64,000 nt of DNA from JBCFAY01 sp038562375 (GTDB lineage Bacteria; Bacillota; Clostridia; Christensenellales; CAG-138). A program made the translations under genes and the position numbers. Positions 18,326-26,658 of this stretch are shown piece by piece (within the stretch, counting starts at the first letter, position 1; every line of letters starts with the position of its first letter). The stretch is taken from assembly GCA_038562375.1 (NCBI GenBank), contig JBCFAY010000014.1, positions 21,494-85,493 of the forward strand, read 5' to 3'. The notes beneath the pieces were generated by a model that ran no database searches, was not told the origin of the DNA, and saw nothing but the letters and a program-made list of their open reading frames with translations.

Positions 18326-18354
18326 GCCGGGCGGGAAGGTTCGTCCCGCCCGGC
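18326..18354 (+). other. Intercistronic hairpin after the binding-protein gene
   Basis: A perfect 11-bp GC-rich stem (GCCGGGCGGGA with its complement) and seven-base loop sits between the binding-protein and permease genes and has no T run. Such stems commonly protect the upstream message from 3' decay and raise binding protein over permease levels; that role is inferred. Confidence 0.7.
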
Positions 18355-18373
18355 CGTTGAAGGAGGCGACGCC

Positions 18374-19444
18374 ATGCACAAGAGTCTTCAGGCCATTCGG
18401 AAGATGCCGACCTTCCTGGTATCGACGATCGTATCCCTGCTCGCCATCGTTTTCGCTCTGCTCGTGGGCGCGGTGCTGATCGCGCTGACCGGCGTGGACC
18501 CGTGGCTTGCGTATTGGCATTTTTTCTACGGTATTTTTGGAACGCTCTACGGGATGGGTGAAACCCTGTCCAAGTTCGTGCCGATGCTCTTTTGCGCGCT
18601 GGGCTTTTCGCTCGCGCAGAAGTCGGGCTTCTTCAACATGGGCGGCGAGGGTCAGCTCTATTGCGGCGCGATCTGCGCGGTCCTCGTCGGCGCTTACCTG
18701 CCGGGGATCACGCCGGCGGTGCATATTGCGCTTGCGATTTTGGCAGGCTTTTTGGGCGGCGCGCTCTGCTGCGCGATCGCCGGAGCCATGAAAATATTCT
18801 TCCGCTCGAGCGAGCTGCTCAACACCATGATGCTCAACTATATCGTGACGCTCCTGGTAGCGGTCCTCGTCAGCGGCGCGCTCAAGGATCCCGCCGGGAT
18901 GATGAACCAGACCAAGGCGACGCTCGAGAGCGCCAAGCTGCCCATCATCTTTCCGGGTACACGGCTTCATGCCGGATTTATCATTGTAATCGTCATTACG
19001 GTCGCGGTATGGTTTTTCTTCCAGCGCACGACGCCCGGCTTTGAAATGCGCCTTTCAGGGATCAACCCCAAGGCGGCGAACTACGCGGGCGTAAACGCGC
19101 GCAAAACGCTGATGCTCGCGATCGTGATTTCGGGAGGACTCGCCGGAATGGGCGGGGCGATAGAGCTTATAGGCAATCAATACCGCCTGCTCGAGGGCTT
19201 CTCGAGCGGCTACGGCTTCGACGCGATCGGCATCGCCGTTATGGGACAGTATCATCCTGTGGGAATCGCGCTCTCGGCGTTCCTGTTCGCGGCGATGCGC
19301 GTGGGCGCGGGCGCGATGCAGCGCGGCGTCGGGGTACCGCTTCCTCTCGTTTCGATCCTGCAGGGCATCATCATCGTCTCCGTCATCGTGAGCGCCTATT
19401 ACGTGCGCAAGGTGTCCGAGACCGTCGTCGGAGGGAGGGCGTGA
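18374..19444 (+). CDS. Nucleoside ABC transporter permease (first)
   Basis: A 356-residue protein with about eight to nine TM helices of the BPD_transp_2 type. Typical segments are FFNMGGEGQLYCGAICAVL, LNTMMLNYIV and SGINPKAANYAGVNARK, the last being the coupling region for the ATPase. It pairs with the permease encoded two bases downstream. Confidence 0.92.
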   Translation: MHKSLQAIRKMPTFLVSTIVSLLAIVFALLVGAVLIALTGVDPWLAYWHFFYGIFGTLYGMGETLSKFVPMLFCALGFSLAQKSGFFNMGGEGQLYCGAICAVLVGAYLPGITPAVHIALAILAGFLGGALCCAIAGAMKIFFRSSELLNTMMLNYIVTLLVAVLVSGALKDPAGMMNQTKATLESAKLPIIFPGTRLHAGFIIVIVITVAVWFFFQRTTPGFEMRLSGINPKAANYAGVNARKTLMLAIVISGGLAGMGGAIELIGNQYRLLEGFSSGYGFDAIGIAVMGQYHPVGIALSAFLFAAMRVGAGAMQRGVGVPLPLVSILQGIIIVSVIVSAYYVRKVSETVVGGRA

Positions 19445-19445
19445 T

Positions 19446-20366
19446 ATGATCGACATCATTGCAAGTACCCTGAGCATGGCGGTGCGCGTTTCAACGCCGT
19501 TTCTCTATGCAGCGCTCGGCGGACTGATCGCCCAAAGAAGCGGCATCTATAACTTCGCGCTGGAAGGGTTGATGCTCGGCGGGGCGTTCGCAGGCTATTA
19601 TTTCAGCTTGATCTCCGGCAGCGCGCTGGTGGGCTTCCTCGGCGTCATCATTGCGGGGGCGCTCTTCGGCTGGCTTTTGGGATATATCGTGATCCGCTTC
19701 GGCGTGAGCCAGCTGGTCGTGTGCCTGGGCGTGAACACGTTCTTCCTCGGGCTGACCGGATTCTTTTACCGGGTCATGGACCGATTGGGCACGAGCGCGG
19801 CGCTCACGAATATGATAGGCGATATCAACATTCCGTTTTTAGGCGATATCCCGATCGTCGGGAACATGCTGTTTCGCCAGAACATCCTCGTATACCTCGC
19901 AATCGCCCTGTTTGTGTTCTATGCGTGGTTCATGCGGCGTACCGAGTACGGCATGGCGCTGCGCGCGATTGGCGAAAACCCGGCTGTGGCGCAGACCGCG
20001 GGAATACCGGTGTTCCGGTACCGCTACGGCGCGATGATGGTTTCGGGGTCCTTAGCGATGCTCGGCGGCGCTTACCTGACGCTCAGCCAGATCTCCCGGT
20101 TTGCGGAGAATATGATCGAGGGACGCGGGTGGATCGCGATCGCCGCGATCATACTCGGGCGCTGGTCGCCGCTGGGGACATTCGGCGCGAGCCTCCTCTT
20201 CGGCGCGGCGATGGCGCTCTCCAACCAGATGCAAATACTCAACGTGGGCCTGCCGTATCAGGTCACGATGATGGTCCCCTACATCCTATCAATGATCGCG
20301 CTCGTGGGCGCGGGCGGCAGGGCCCACGGCCCCGCGGCGCTCGGCAAACCCTACATGAAGAACTAG
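19446..20366 (+). CDS. Nucleoside ABC transporter permease (second)
   Basis: A 306-residue multi-TM permease with IYNFALEGLMLGGAFAGYY near the N-terminus and the coupling segment MALRAIGENPAVAQTAGIPV, then GGAYLTLSQISRFAENMIEG and GRGWIAIAAIILGRWSPLG, as in the second permease of BMP-type systems. It completes the operon ATPase-BMP-permease-permease. Confidence 0.93.
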   Translation: MIDIIASTLSMAVRVSTPFLYAALGGLIAQRSGIYNFALEGLMLGGAFAGYYFSLISGSALVGFLGVIIAGALFGWLLGYIVIRFGVSQLVVCLGVNTFFLGLTGFFYRVMDRLGTSAALTNMIGDINIPFLGDIPIVGNMLFRQNILVYLAIALFVFYAWFMRRTEYGMALRAIGENPAVAQTAGIPVFRYRYGAMMVSGSLAMLGGAYLTLSQISRFAENMIEGRGWIAIAAIILGRWSPLGTFGASLLFGAAMALSNQMQILNVGLPYQVTMMVPYILSMIALVGAGGRAHGPAALGKPYMKN

Positions 20367-20371
20367 GCGTG

Positions 20372-20520
20372 TCGCAAAAGTGGAGAAGTCCACTTTTGCG
20401 ATCTTCACCGTGCTTTTAGTCCCTCGGTTCTTTGAACTGTCGGGACCAAAAGCACTCCAAGGTGTCATTTTGCACCGCGCATGTCGCTGCAAAATGACGG
20501 ATTTAAAGCCTTTAATCCCT
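20372..20520 (+). repeat. Cluster of four consecutive palindromes
   Basis: Directly after the permease stop are a 13-bp perfect inverted repeat with a GAAG loop (20372-20401), a 14-bp arm pair with one mismatch and an inner stem (20410-20455), an 11-bp perfect inverted repeat (20464-20498) and a short bulged palindrome (20499-20518). None has a T tail. They may be a composite extragenic palindrome or RNA 3' structures before the real terminator at 20564. Confidence 0.75.
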
Positions 20521-20563
20521 AATCATAAACTTGGCTACAAAAATACGAATTGATAATGCTTTG

Positions 20564-20594
20564 CATCGCCGGGAATTCTTCCGGCGGTGTTTTT
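20564..20594 (+). terminator. Rho-independent terminator of the transporter operon
   Basis: CATCGCCGG pairs with CCGGCGGTG (one G-T pair) around an eight-base loop and is followed by five T. It closes the operon about 200 bases after the last stop. Confidence 0.88.
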
Positions 20595-20663
20595 CGCTTC
20601 AGGCCGCCCGGGCGTTTTAACGTTTCCGCGACGTTTCGCGTTATAGCTCGAGCCGATGGGATA

Positions 20664-20672
20664 TGCTATAAT
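20664..20672 (+). promoter_or_regulatory. Extended -10 promoter of the aminopeptidase gene
   Basis: TGC-TATAAT is a perfect extended -10. It lies inside the in-frame upstream extension of the next gene, which argues that translation starts at 20701 and not at 20656. Confidence 0.65.
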
Positions 20673-20700
20673 TACCAACGACGGGAAGGTGGATGCGACC

Positions 20701-21822
20701 ATGAGGGACGAAAGGCTGTTTGACCTCGCGAGGATGCTGTTGACCTATTCTTTGGAACTCAAGCGGGGCGAGCTGTTTCAGATCAACTCCGGCATCGGGG
20801 CGAAGCCTTTGATCAAGGCCTTGATGATCGAAGCGAACAAGGTCGGCGCGGTGCCGCTTTTAAAGCTGGAGGACGACGAATTGTCCCGGCTCTCCTTTGA
20901 ATTCATCGATCCGGAGCATCCGGAGTTTGCCAAGGAGGTCTTGGCGAAATACGTGCAGTGGGAGATGGCCTATTGGGAGCATGTGGCGGCGCATGTGGAC
21001 ATCGGCGTCGACGAAAACGATATGGAGCTCGCGGGCGTCGATCCGCGCAAGATCCAGCTAAGGCGCACGGCGACAAAATCCGTCAAAGATTTGACCATCG
21101 ACCAGCGCAAATGGGTTTATTTATGCTGGCCGACGATGGCGCAGGCGCAAAAGGCGGGCATGTGCTACGACGATTACTACGAGTTCTTCATCGACGTATG
21201 CCTCGTGGACTATCAAAAGATGGCCAAGGATCTCGAACCGCTCCGGGAACTGATGGCAAAGACCGACCGGGTGCGTATCACCGGGCCGGATACCGACCTT
21301 GAATTCTCGATCAAGGGCATACCGGTAAGGCCCTGCGCGGGCAAAGCGAATATCCCGGACGGCGAAATCTACACGGCCCCGGTTCGGGACAGCATCAACG
21401 GCACGATCCGCTACAACACGGCGACGAATTACCTCGGGCATGAATACCGCAATGTTCGATTTGAATTCCGGGACGGATGCATCATCGAGGCGACGGCGGA
21501 CAACGACGCGGACGCGCTCAGTCGCCTTTTGGATACCGACGAGGGCGCTCGCTATATCGGCGAGTTCGCGCTTGGCGTCAACAACAGGATCACCAAGGCG
21601 CTCGGCAACACGCTCTATGATGAGAAGATCGGCGGTTCCTTCCATCTCACGCCGGGCAACGCCTATCAGGATGCGTTCAACGGCAATAAGTCCGCGATCC
21701 ATTGGGATATCGTCTGCATTCAAACCAAAGAATACGGCGGAGGCACGATCTACTTCGACGGCGAGCCGATCCGGGAGGACGGCATCTTCCTTCCGGCCGC
21801 GCTCCAAGGATTAAATCCATAA
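20701..21822 (+). CDS. M29 family (aminopeptidase T/PepS-like) metallopeptidase
   Basis: A 373-residue protein starting MRDERLFDLARMLL behind GGGAAGGTGG; the upstream in-frame start overlaps the promoter. The N-terminal half is an M29 nucleotide-binding-like fold (RGELFQINSG); the C-terminal half carries the metal and catalytic region (IPDGEIYTAPVRDSINGTI, YIGEFALGVN, LYDEKIGGSFHLTPGNAY). These cobalt/zinc-dependent enzymes remove N-terminal residues from peptides in the cytosol. It is followed at once by the YitT-family gene. Confidence 0.92.
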   Translation: MRDERLFDLARMLLTYSLELKRGELFQINSGIGAKPLIKALMIEANKVGAVPLLKLEDDELSRLSFEFIDPEHPEFAKEVLAKYVQWEMAYWEHVAAHVDIGVDENDMELAGVDPRKIQLRRTATKSVKDLTIDQRKWVYLCWPTMAQAQKAGMCYDDYYEFFIDVCLVDYQKMAKDLEPLRELMAKTDRVRITGPDTDLEFSIKGIPVRPCAGKANIPDGEIYTAPVRDSINGTIRYNTATNYLGHEYRNVRFEFRDGCIIEATADNDADALSRLLDTDEGARYIGEFALGVNNRITKALGNTLYDEKIGGSFHLTPGNAYQDAFNGNKSAIHWDIVCIQTKEYGGGTIYFDGEPIREDGIFLPAALQGLNP

Positions 21823-22689
21823 ATGGCCGGGAATAAGGTGCGGCTTAGGGAACGCGTTGCCGATATCGCCGCCCTCGTCGGAGGGACCGCGATGATCGCG
21901 GCGGGATTGGCCGTTTTTACGATCCCGAACAACATCGCGCCGGGCGGAGTATCGGGCCTTGCGACGGCGATTGCGTATGCGACCGGCTGGCCGGTCGGCA
22001 TGCTGACGCTGGTGCTGAACATCCCGCTCTGGATTGCAGCGTGGCGGATGTTCGGCGTCAAACCGCTCGTCCGCACGATGATCGCGACGGCGCTGCTTTC
22101 CCTGTTGATCGATGGCTTCACACCTGTTATATTTACCTATAGCAATAACGTATTGCTTGCCTCCGTCATGGGCGGGGCGTGCATGGGCCTGGGGATGGGC
22201 GTGCTGTTCCTGCGCGGGTTCAACACAGGCGGGACGGATCTTCTGATGCTGCTGCTGCGCAAGCGCTTCGCGCATATCCCGATGGGCAAGCTGCTGATGA
22301 TGCTCGATGCCTGCGTCGTATTGATCGCGGTGCTCATCTTCCGCGATATCGAAATCGCGCTCTATTCGGGCGTGGCGATCTTCTGCGCCGGCAAGGTCGT
22401 GGATGCTCTGATGCAGGGCGTGGATTTTGCGAAGGTGCTGCTCGTCATCACGGATGACGGCGAAGCCGTGGCGCAGTATCTGATGCGCGCGACCGGCAGA
22501 GGTGTTACCGTTCTGCCCGCGCGCGGCGCCTATACCGGCGAACAAAAGAGCATGCTGATGACGGCCGTGCGCCGCGGCGAGGTGACTCAAACGCTCAAGG
22601 CGATCAAGCAGGCGGATCCGCGCGCGTTCGTGATACTCCACAACGCGACGGAGGTCCACGGCGAAGGCTTTAAGGAGAACACGCTATGA
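21823..22689 (+). CDS. YitT family membrane protein with DUF2179 domain
   Basis: A 288-residue protein with five to six TM helices (about 15-190) containing GLAVFTIPNNIAPGGVSGLA and GFNTGGTDLLMLLL, followed by a soluble DUF2179 domain (about 205-280) with GRGVTVLPARGAYTGEQK and VILHNATEVHGEGF. The family is common in Firmicutes; its substrate is unknown. It starts right after the aminopeptidase stop and overlaps the next start by four bases. Confidence 0.9.
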   Translation: MAGNKVRLRERVADIAALVGGTAMIAAGLAVFTIPNNIAPGGVSGLATAIAYATGWPVGMLTLVLNIPLWIAAWRMFGVKPLVRTMIATALLSLLIDGFTPVIFTYSNNVLLASVMGGACMGLGMGVLFLRGFNTGGTDLLMLLLRKRFAHIPMGKLLMMLDACVVLIAVLIFRDIEIALYSGVAIFCAGKVVDALMQGVDFAKVLLVITDDGEAVAQYLMRATGRGVTVLPARGAYTGEQKSMLMTAVRRGEVTQTLKAIKQADPRAFVILHNATEVHGEGFKENTL

Positions 22690-23891
22690 CGAGAAAGCTC
22701 TATCATGGGGCCGAACCGATTCCCGAATGCATGGCGAACGTGCTTGCGTGCCGTTCGTCCGAGCAAGGGTATGAAGTGCTGCTGGACGCGACGGTGTTTT
22801 ATCCCGAGGGCGGCGGGCAGCTTTCGGACGTCGGGACGCTCGACGGCGCGGCGGTAAGCTACGTGTACGAGGACGAGGCGGGCGGGATCTGGCACCGCAT
22901 CGATCGGGCGTTTTCCCCGGGTGCGAAGGTGCGCGCCGTCATCGACGTCCCAACGCGCCTGGATCACACGGAGCAGCATACGGGCGAGCATATCCTCTCC
23001 GGGCTCGCACTCGAGCTTTTCGGCGCGAAGAACGTCGGTTTTCATATGGCGGAGGATTATGTCTCGATCGATCTCGATCTGTTTCTTTCACAGGAGCAGA
23101 TTGAACAGCTCGAGGACGCCGCCAACGCGGCGATCGCCCGCGATATCCCGGTCGTCATGCGGGTGATGAGTGCCGGGGAGCTGGACTCCGTCTCGCTGCG
23201 CAAGCAGGTGGATGGCCTGGGCGAGGAGGTCCGCGTCGTATCGATGGACGGGGTCGACTGTTGCGCCTGCTGCGGAACGCACTGCAAAAGCAGCGCGCTT
23301 GTACGGCTGATCAAGATCACCGGCGTCGAAAAATACAAATCGGGATCGCGCGTGTTCTTCCTGTGCGGTTCGCGGGCGATGGCGGATTACAGGCGCAAGC
23401 ACGCTTTGGTGCAGCGGCTCGCAAAACGATTCTCCACCGGCGTTTCGGAGGTGGAAGACGCAGTCCTTCGGCAGGGAGAGGAACTTTCCGATCTCAAGCG
23501 CGAATTCCGCGCACGCACCGCACGCTTGATGGATTATATCGCACGGGAGCTTTTAGGGAATGCGCGGGCGGTCAAAGGCGTGAAGCTCGTTTGCCTGATG
23601 CAGCAGGGGTGGTCGCAGGCTGAGCGCAAACAGCTTGCGGACGCGCTGTGCATAGATCCCGGGTGCCTTATGCTGCTGTTTGTTCCCGAGGGCGAACAGA
23701 TCGCCTATACCTTTGCGCGCGGCGATAAGGTGCGCCTTAGCATGAAGGACGTCTGCGCCGCCGCGAACGCCGCGTTCTTAGGCAAGGGCGGCGGCAGGGA
23801 TTCGTTTGCGCAGGGCTCGGGAACGCTTAAAACCGGGCTTGAACAGGCGGTGGAGCAGTTCGAAGGGTACGTTTCGGCGCTTCTTCGATAA
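22686..23891 (+). CDS. AlaX-type alanyl-tRNA editing protein with DHHA1-like tail
   Basis: A 401-residue protein related to the editing part of alanyl-tRNA synthetase. The metal site is seen as HTEQHTGEHILSG and CCGTHC, the residues that hydrolyse Ser-tRNA(Ala). A linker helix and a C-terminal DHHA1-like domain (about 265-395, ending FLGKGGGRDSFAQGSG) complete the long AlaX form. There is no synthetase core. It probably acts in trans to clear mischarged tRNA. Confidence 0.9.
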   Translation: MTRKLYHGAEPIPECMANVLACRSSEQGYEVLLDATVFYPEGGGQLSDVGTLDGAAVSYVYEDEAGGIWHRIDRAFSPGAKVRAVIDVPTRLDHTEQHTGEHILSGLALELFGAKNVGFHMAEDYVSIDLDLFLSQEQIEQLEDAANAAIARDIPVVMRVMSAGELDSVSLRKQVDGLGEEVRVVSMDGVDCCACCGTHCKSSALVRLIKITGVEKYKSGSRVFFLCGSRAMADYRRKHALVQRLAKRFSTGVSEVEDAVLRQGEELSDLKREFRARTARLMDYIARELLGNARAVKGVKLVCLMQQGWSQAERKQLADALCIDPGCLMLLFVPEGEQIAYTFARGDKVRLSMKDVCAAANAAFLGKGGGRDSFAQGSGTLKTGLEQAVEQFEGYVSALLR

Positions 23892-23896
23892 AACGC

Positions 23897-23925
23897 TTGA
23901 CAGCGTCTGTTTCCGTGCATATAAT
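23897..23925 (+). promoter_or_regulatory. Consensus SigA promoter of infC-rpmI-rplT
   Basis: TTGACA (23897-23902), a 17-base spacer and TATAAT (23920-23925) match the consensus at all positions. It begins six bases after the preceding gene. Confidence 0.93.
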
Positions 23926-23931
23926 ATATGC

Positions 23932-24051
23932 GTTAAGCAGAAGCGCCCCGCTTCTCACCCGTCGGCTTTAAGCCAGGCGCGGTTTGCACAATCATGGTTC
24001 ATTTGTTATGCTTGTGGGATGAGTGGGTGCACTGCGCCCACTATTTTTTTT
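23932..24051 (+). promoter_or_regulatory. L20/infC leader with attenuator
   Basis: The transcribed leader begins with the hairpin AGAAGCG-CCC-CGCTTCT followed by CACC, the typical start of the L20 leader in Firmicutes. It ends with a terminator hairpin immediately before the infC ribosome site. The known model is that excess L20 binds the leader and favours termination. Confidence 0.8.
24022..24051 (+). terminator. Attenuator terminator before infC
   Basis: A 9-bp stem (AGTGGGTGC paired with GCGCCCACT, one G-T pair, three-base loop) is followed by eight T. The last T touches the GGAGGT ribosome site of infC at 24052-24057, so the antitermination decision and ribosome access are in the same few bases. 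Confidence 0.88.
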
Positions 24052-24061
24052 GGAGGTGTGT

Positions 24062-24577
24062 ATTATCAGCTACCAGGATCTGATGATCAACGATGAAATC
24101 CGTGATCGTGAAGTCCGATTGATCGACGAAGACGGCAGCCAGCTCGGTGTGGTGGAACTCGCCACCGCTCAGCGTATCGCTGAAGAGCGTTCGCTCGACT
24201 TGGTCAAGATAGCGCCGCAGGGCAACCCGCCGGTATGCAAGATCATGGATTACGGAAAATATCGCTTTGAACAGACAAAGCGGGAGAAAGAGCTGCGCAA
24301 GAATCAAAAGATCATTGAGATTAAGGAAGTTCGGCTCTCGGCGACCATCGATCAGCGTGACCTTGAAGTAAAAGCGAAGAGCTGCAGAAAGTTTTTGCAA
24401 AACGGCGATAAAGTCAAGGTCTCGATCCGGTTCCGCGGGCGTCAGGCGACGCACGGCGAGATCGGCCTGGAAGTAATGAACACATTCTTTGAAATCGTCA
24501 AGGACATCGGTGCGATCGACCGGCCTGCAAAGCAGGAAGGGCGCAACATGTTCATGATACTGGCACCGAAAAATTAA
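24062..24577 (+). CDS. infC: Translation initiation factor IF-3, probable AUU start
   Basis: A protein of about 171 residues that keeps ribosomal subunits apart and proofreads initiation. The reading frame has no ATG or GTG correctly spaced from GGAGGT; ATT at 24062 (ATC at 24065 is the alternative) precedes SYQDLMINDEIRDREVRLID, the conserved N-terminus. Use of AUU fits the known autoregulation of infC, since IF-3 discriminates against that codon. An in-frame GTG at 24023 lies inside the attenuator stem and is unlikely. The two-domain layout is complete (PVCKIMDYGKYRFEQ linker, C-terminal RGRQATHGEIGLEVM). Confidence 0.94.
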   Translation: MISYQDLMINDEIRDREVRLIDEDGSQLGVVELATAQRIAEERSLDLVKIAPQGNPPVCKIMDYGKYRFEQTKREKELRKNQKIIEIKEVRLSATIDQRDLEVKAKSCRKFLQNGDKVKVSIRFRGRQATHGEIGLEVMNTFFEIVKDIGAIDRPAKQEGRNMFMILAPKN

Positions 24578-24598
24578 CCACAGAGGAGGAACCCCCCC

Positions 24599-24796
24599 AT
24601 GCCGAAAATCAAAACACACAGGGGTGCGGCCAAGCGCTTCAGCCTTACCAAGAGCGGAAAGATCAAACGGGGCAAGGCTTACAAGAGCCATATCCTGACC
24701 AAAAAGTCCACCAAGAGAAAGCGCGGACTTCGTAAAACCGGATACATTGCTGCTGTCGAAGCTGCGAAGATTCGCGATTTGATACCGTATAAGTAA
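24599..24796 (+). CDS. rpmI: 50S ribosomal protein L35
   Basis: A 65-residue basic protein, MPKIKTHRGAAKRFSLTKSG at the start and KKSTKRKRGLRKTGYI later, full length. It has a GAGGAGG ribosome site and stands between infC and rplT as usual. Confidence 0.98.
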   Translation: MPKIKTHRGAAKRFSLTKSGKIKRGKAYKSHILTKKSTKRKRGLRKTGYIAAVEAAKIRDLIPYK

Positions 24797-24811
24797 GGGA
24801 GGATATCGTAT

Positions 24812-25168
24812 ATGGCCAGGATTAAAAGGGCAGTCAATGCCGTTAAGAAACGTCGTAAGATCTTTAAGCTCGCAAAGGGCTATTTCGGGGCAAAATCCAA
24901 GCAGTACCGCTCCGCTACGCAGCAGGTTATGCGCTCCATGGCCTACGCTTACGTGGGCAGGAAGCTCAAAAAGCGCGAGTACCGCAGGCTTTGGATCACC
25001 CGCATCAACGCCGGCGCGCGTATCTGCGGAACGTCCTACAGCCGCATGATCAACGGGCTTAAGCTCGCGGGCGTGGATGTCAACCGCAAGGTGCTTGCGG
25101 ATCTCGCGGTAAGCGATATGGCTGCGTTCAAGGAGCTCGTCGACATCGCGACGGCGGCAAAGGCTTAA
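24812..25168 (+). CDS. rplT: 50S ribosomal protein L20
   Basis: A 118-residue RNA-binding protein needed for early 50S assembly and repressor of this operon through the leader. Landmarks are ARIKRAVNAVKKRRKIFKLA and the central WITRINAGARICGTSYSRMI. A strong terminator follows 16 bases after the stop. Confidence 0.98.
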   Translation: MARIKRAVNAVKKRRKIFKLAKGYFGAKSKQYRSATQQVMRSMAYAYVGRKLKKREYRRLWITRINAGARICGTSYSRMINGLKLAGVDVNRKVLADLAVSDMAAFKELVDIATAAKA

Positions 25169-25184
25169 AGAACGAAATCAATGA

Positions 25185-25214
25185 GGGCCTAAACGGATGT
25201 TTAGGCCCTTTTTT
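25185..25214 (+). terminator. Rho-independent terminator of infC-rpmI-rplT
   Basis: GGGCCTAAAC and its exact complement form a 10-bp stem with the tetraloop GGAT, followed by six T. Confidence 0.95.
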
Positions 25215-25230
25215 CAAAGGGGGCATAAGG

Positions 25231-26004
25231 ATGCAAACGCCGTCGATCATCGAGAGCACGCGCAACGAAACCATCAAGCGCGCCCGCGCGCTCGCCGCCC
25301 ACAAGGGCAGGGCGGAGCAGGGGCTGCACTTTATCGAGGGCGAGCTTTTGATCCGAGAGGCCGTGGTTTCCGGGGCGCTCCTTCGCGACGCGTTCATCGA
25401 AGAAGGGCATCCTTTGATGCAGGCGGTGCTCGAGGGGAGCGGCGCAAACGTCTACGTCGTGGCGCGCAGCGTTATGGAGTCGCTCGCCCAGACCAAGACG
25501 CCGCAATGGGTCTGCGCGACCGTAGAAACCCCATCCCTTGAGGCTCCGGCGATCTATTCCGAAGGCCTCATCGTCGCGCTCGACCGCGTGCAGGACCCGG
25601 GCAACATGGGAACGATCATCCGCACGGCGGACGCGATGGGCTGCGTAGGCGCGCTCCTTGGGGAAGGCTGCGCCGATCCGTACGCGCCCAAGCCGCTCCG
25701 GGCGGCGATGGGCTCGAATTATCATATCCCGCTGTGGCAGGCGGATCTGCCGCAGGAGCTTTTAAAGCTGCGCGCTCAGGGCTTCAAATTGATCTGCGGG
25801 CATCTTAGGGGCTCAGAAACCCTTCCCGATCCCGGCGAAAAATGCGTCGTCGTCATCGGCAACGAGGCGCGCGGCGCGGACGATGCGGTGAGCGCCCTTT
25901 GCACGCTCTACCGCCTGCCGCTGTACGGGTTCGCGGAATCCCTGAACGCTTCGGTGGCGGCCGGGATCATCATTTACGAGCTCGCGAAACAGATGCATAA
26001 ATAG
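25231..26004 (+). CDS. TrmH/SpoU-family RNA 2'-O-methyltransferase
   Basis: A 257-residue protein with an N-terminal substrate-binding domain (about 1-100; ESTRNETIKRARALAAHKGR, HFIEGELLIREA) and a C-terminal SPOUT knot: DRVQDPGNMGTIIRTADAMG, VVIGNEARGADD and LPLYGFAESLNASVAAGIIIYE. In Firmicutes the copy beside rplT methylates rRNA or tRNA; the exact target is not determined by sequence. It starts 17 bases past the terminator, with GGGGG as ribosome site. Confidence 0.92.
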   Translation: MQTPSIIESTRNETIKRARALAAHKGRAEQGLHFIEGELLIREAVVSGALLRDAFIEEGHPLMQAVLEGSGANVYVVARSVMESLAQTKTPQWVCATVETPSLEAPAIYSEGLIVALDRVQDPGNMGTIIRTADAMGCVGALLGEGCADPYAPKPLRAAMGSNYHIPLWQADLPQELLKLRAQGFKLICGHLRGSETLPDPGEKCVVVIGNEARGADDAVSALCTLYRLPLYGFAESLNASVAAGIIIYELAKQMHK

Positions 26005-26072
26005 CATCGCGCTCCTTCGACATAGACTGGCCATATTTACAAAAAAATCATACAAAACTTCTCAAGATCGGG

Positions 26073-26078
26073 TATAAT
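26073..26078 (+). promoter_or_regulatory. Possible -10 element before the ECF S-component
   Basis: A perfect TATAAT lies 34 bases before the start, in the 107-base gap after the methylase gene. No good -35 is present at 16 to 18 bases. Confidence 0.4.
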
Positions 26079-26111
26079 AAAACTGTTAGTTTACACACAG
26101 GAGGAGCGCTT

Positions 26112-26657
26112 ATGCGAAAGCCCGAACCTAAATTTTTGATCCTTGCAGGCATATGTTTCGCGGGGATCCTGCTCTTGACGTGCCTGGTTCGCGTTCCTCT
26201 GGAAATCCTGCGGGACGGGGGCCCATCGGGGGCGTATTTCAATATGGGCGACCTCGGGGTGTATCTTGCCGCGGCGTTTCTCGGCGGCCCTTGGGGCGCG
26301 CTGTGCGCGGGCCTTGCGAGCATGGTCTCGGATTTGATCGTCGGTAGCGCGGTCTATGCGCTGCCGTCGCTGGTCATCAAGGCAGCCATGGCGTTCGTCG
26401 TCGCGGGCTTTATGAAAAAGGACGGCTCCTGGCTCGGCATGGTCAGGACGATCAGCTATGCCGGGACGGTCATGGTCGCCGGATATTTCATATTCGATCT
26501 TTTGATCATGGGCGATTATGACGTAGCGGCGCTGTCGCTCCCGATCAACGTGCTGCAGCTGATCGCCAACGGCGCGGTGGCGATCCCCATTTTAAAGCTG
26601 ATTCCCAAGAAAACCTACGAACAGCCGTTCGAAGCTGCTCCGTCACGGGTGAAATAA
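26112..26657 (+). CDS. ECF transporter S-component family membrane protein
   Basis: A 181-residue protein with five to six TM helices and the family-like segment FNMGDLGVYLAAAFLGGPWGALCAGLASMVSDLI, shown here in pieces: MGDLGVYLAAAFLGG, ALCAGLASMVSDL, LPSLVIKAAMAF. Members bind a vitamin or precursor and work with a shared ECF energising module encoded elsewhere. Substrate cannot be told; no riboswitch is visible upstream. The next gene starts two bases later. Confidence 0.82.
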   Translation: MRKPEPKFLILAGICFAGILLLTCLVRVPLEILRDGGPSGAYFNMGDLGVYLAAAFLGGPWGALCAGLASMVSDLIVGSAVYALPSLVIKAAMAFVVAGFMKKDGSWLGMVRTISYAGTVMVAGYFIFDLLIMGDYDVAALSLPINVLQLIANGAVAIPILKLIPKKTYEQPFEAAPSRVK

Positions 26658-26658
26658 C

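Noticed and set aside
17237..18970. 577-codon open frame on the minus strand across the BMP lipoprotein and permease genes
   Set aside because: It crosses two real genes and their intergenic hairpin and has the same shadow-type composition; no motif.
20372..20520. Reading the palindrome cluster as a CRISPR array
   Set aside because: The units differ in sequence, there are no equal spacers and no cas genes in the window.
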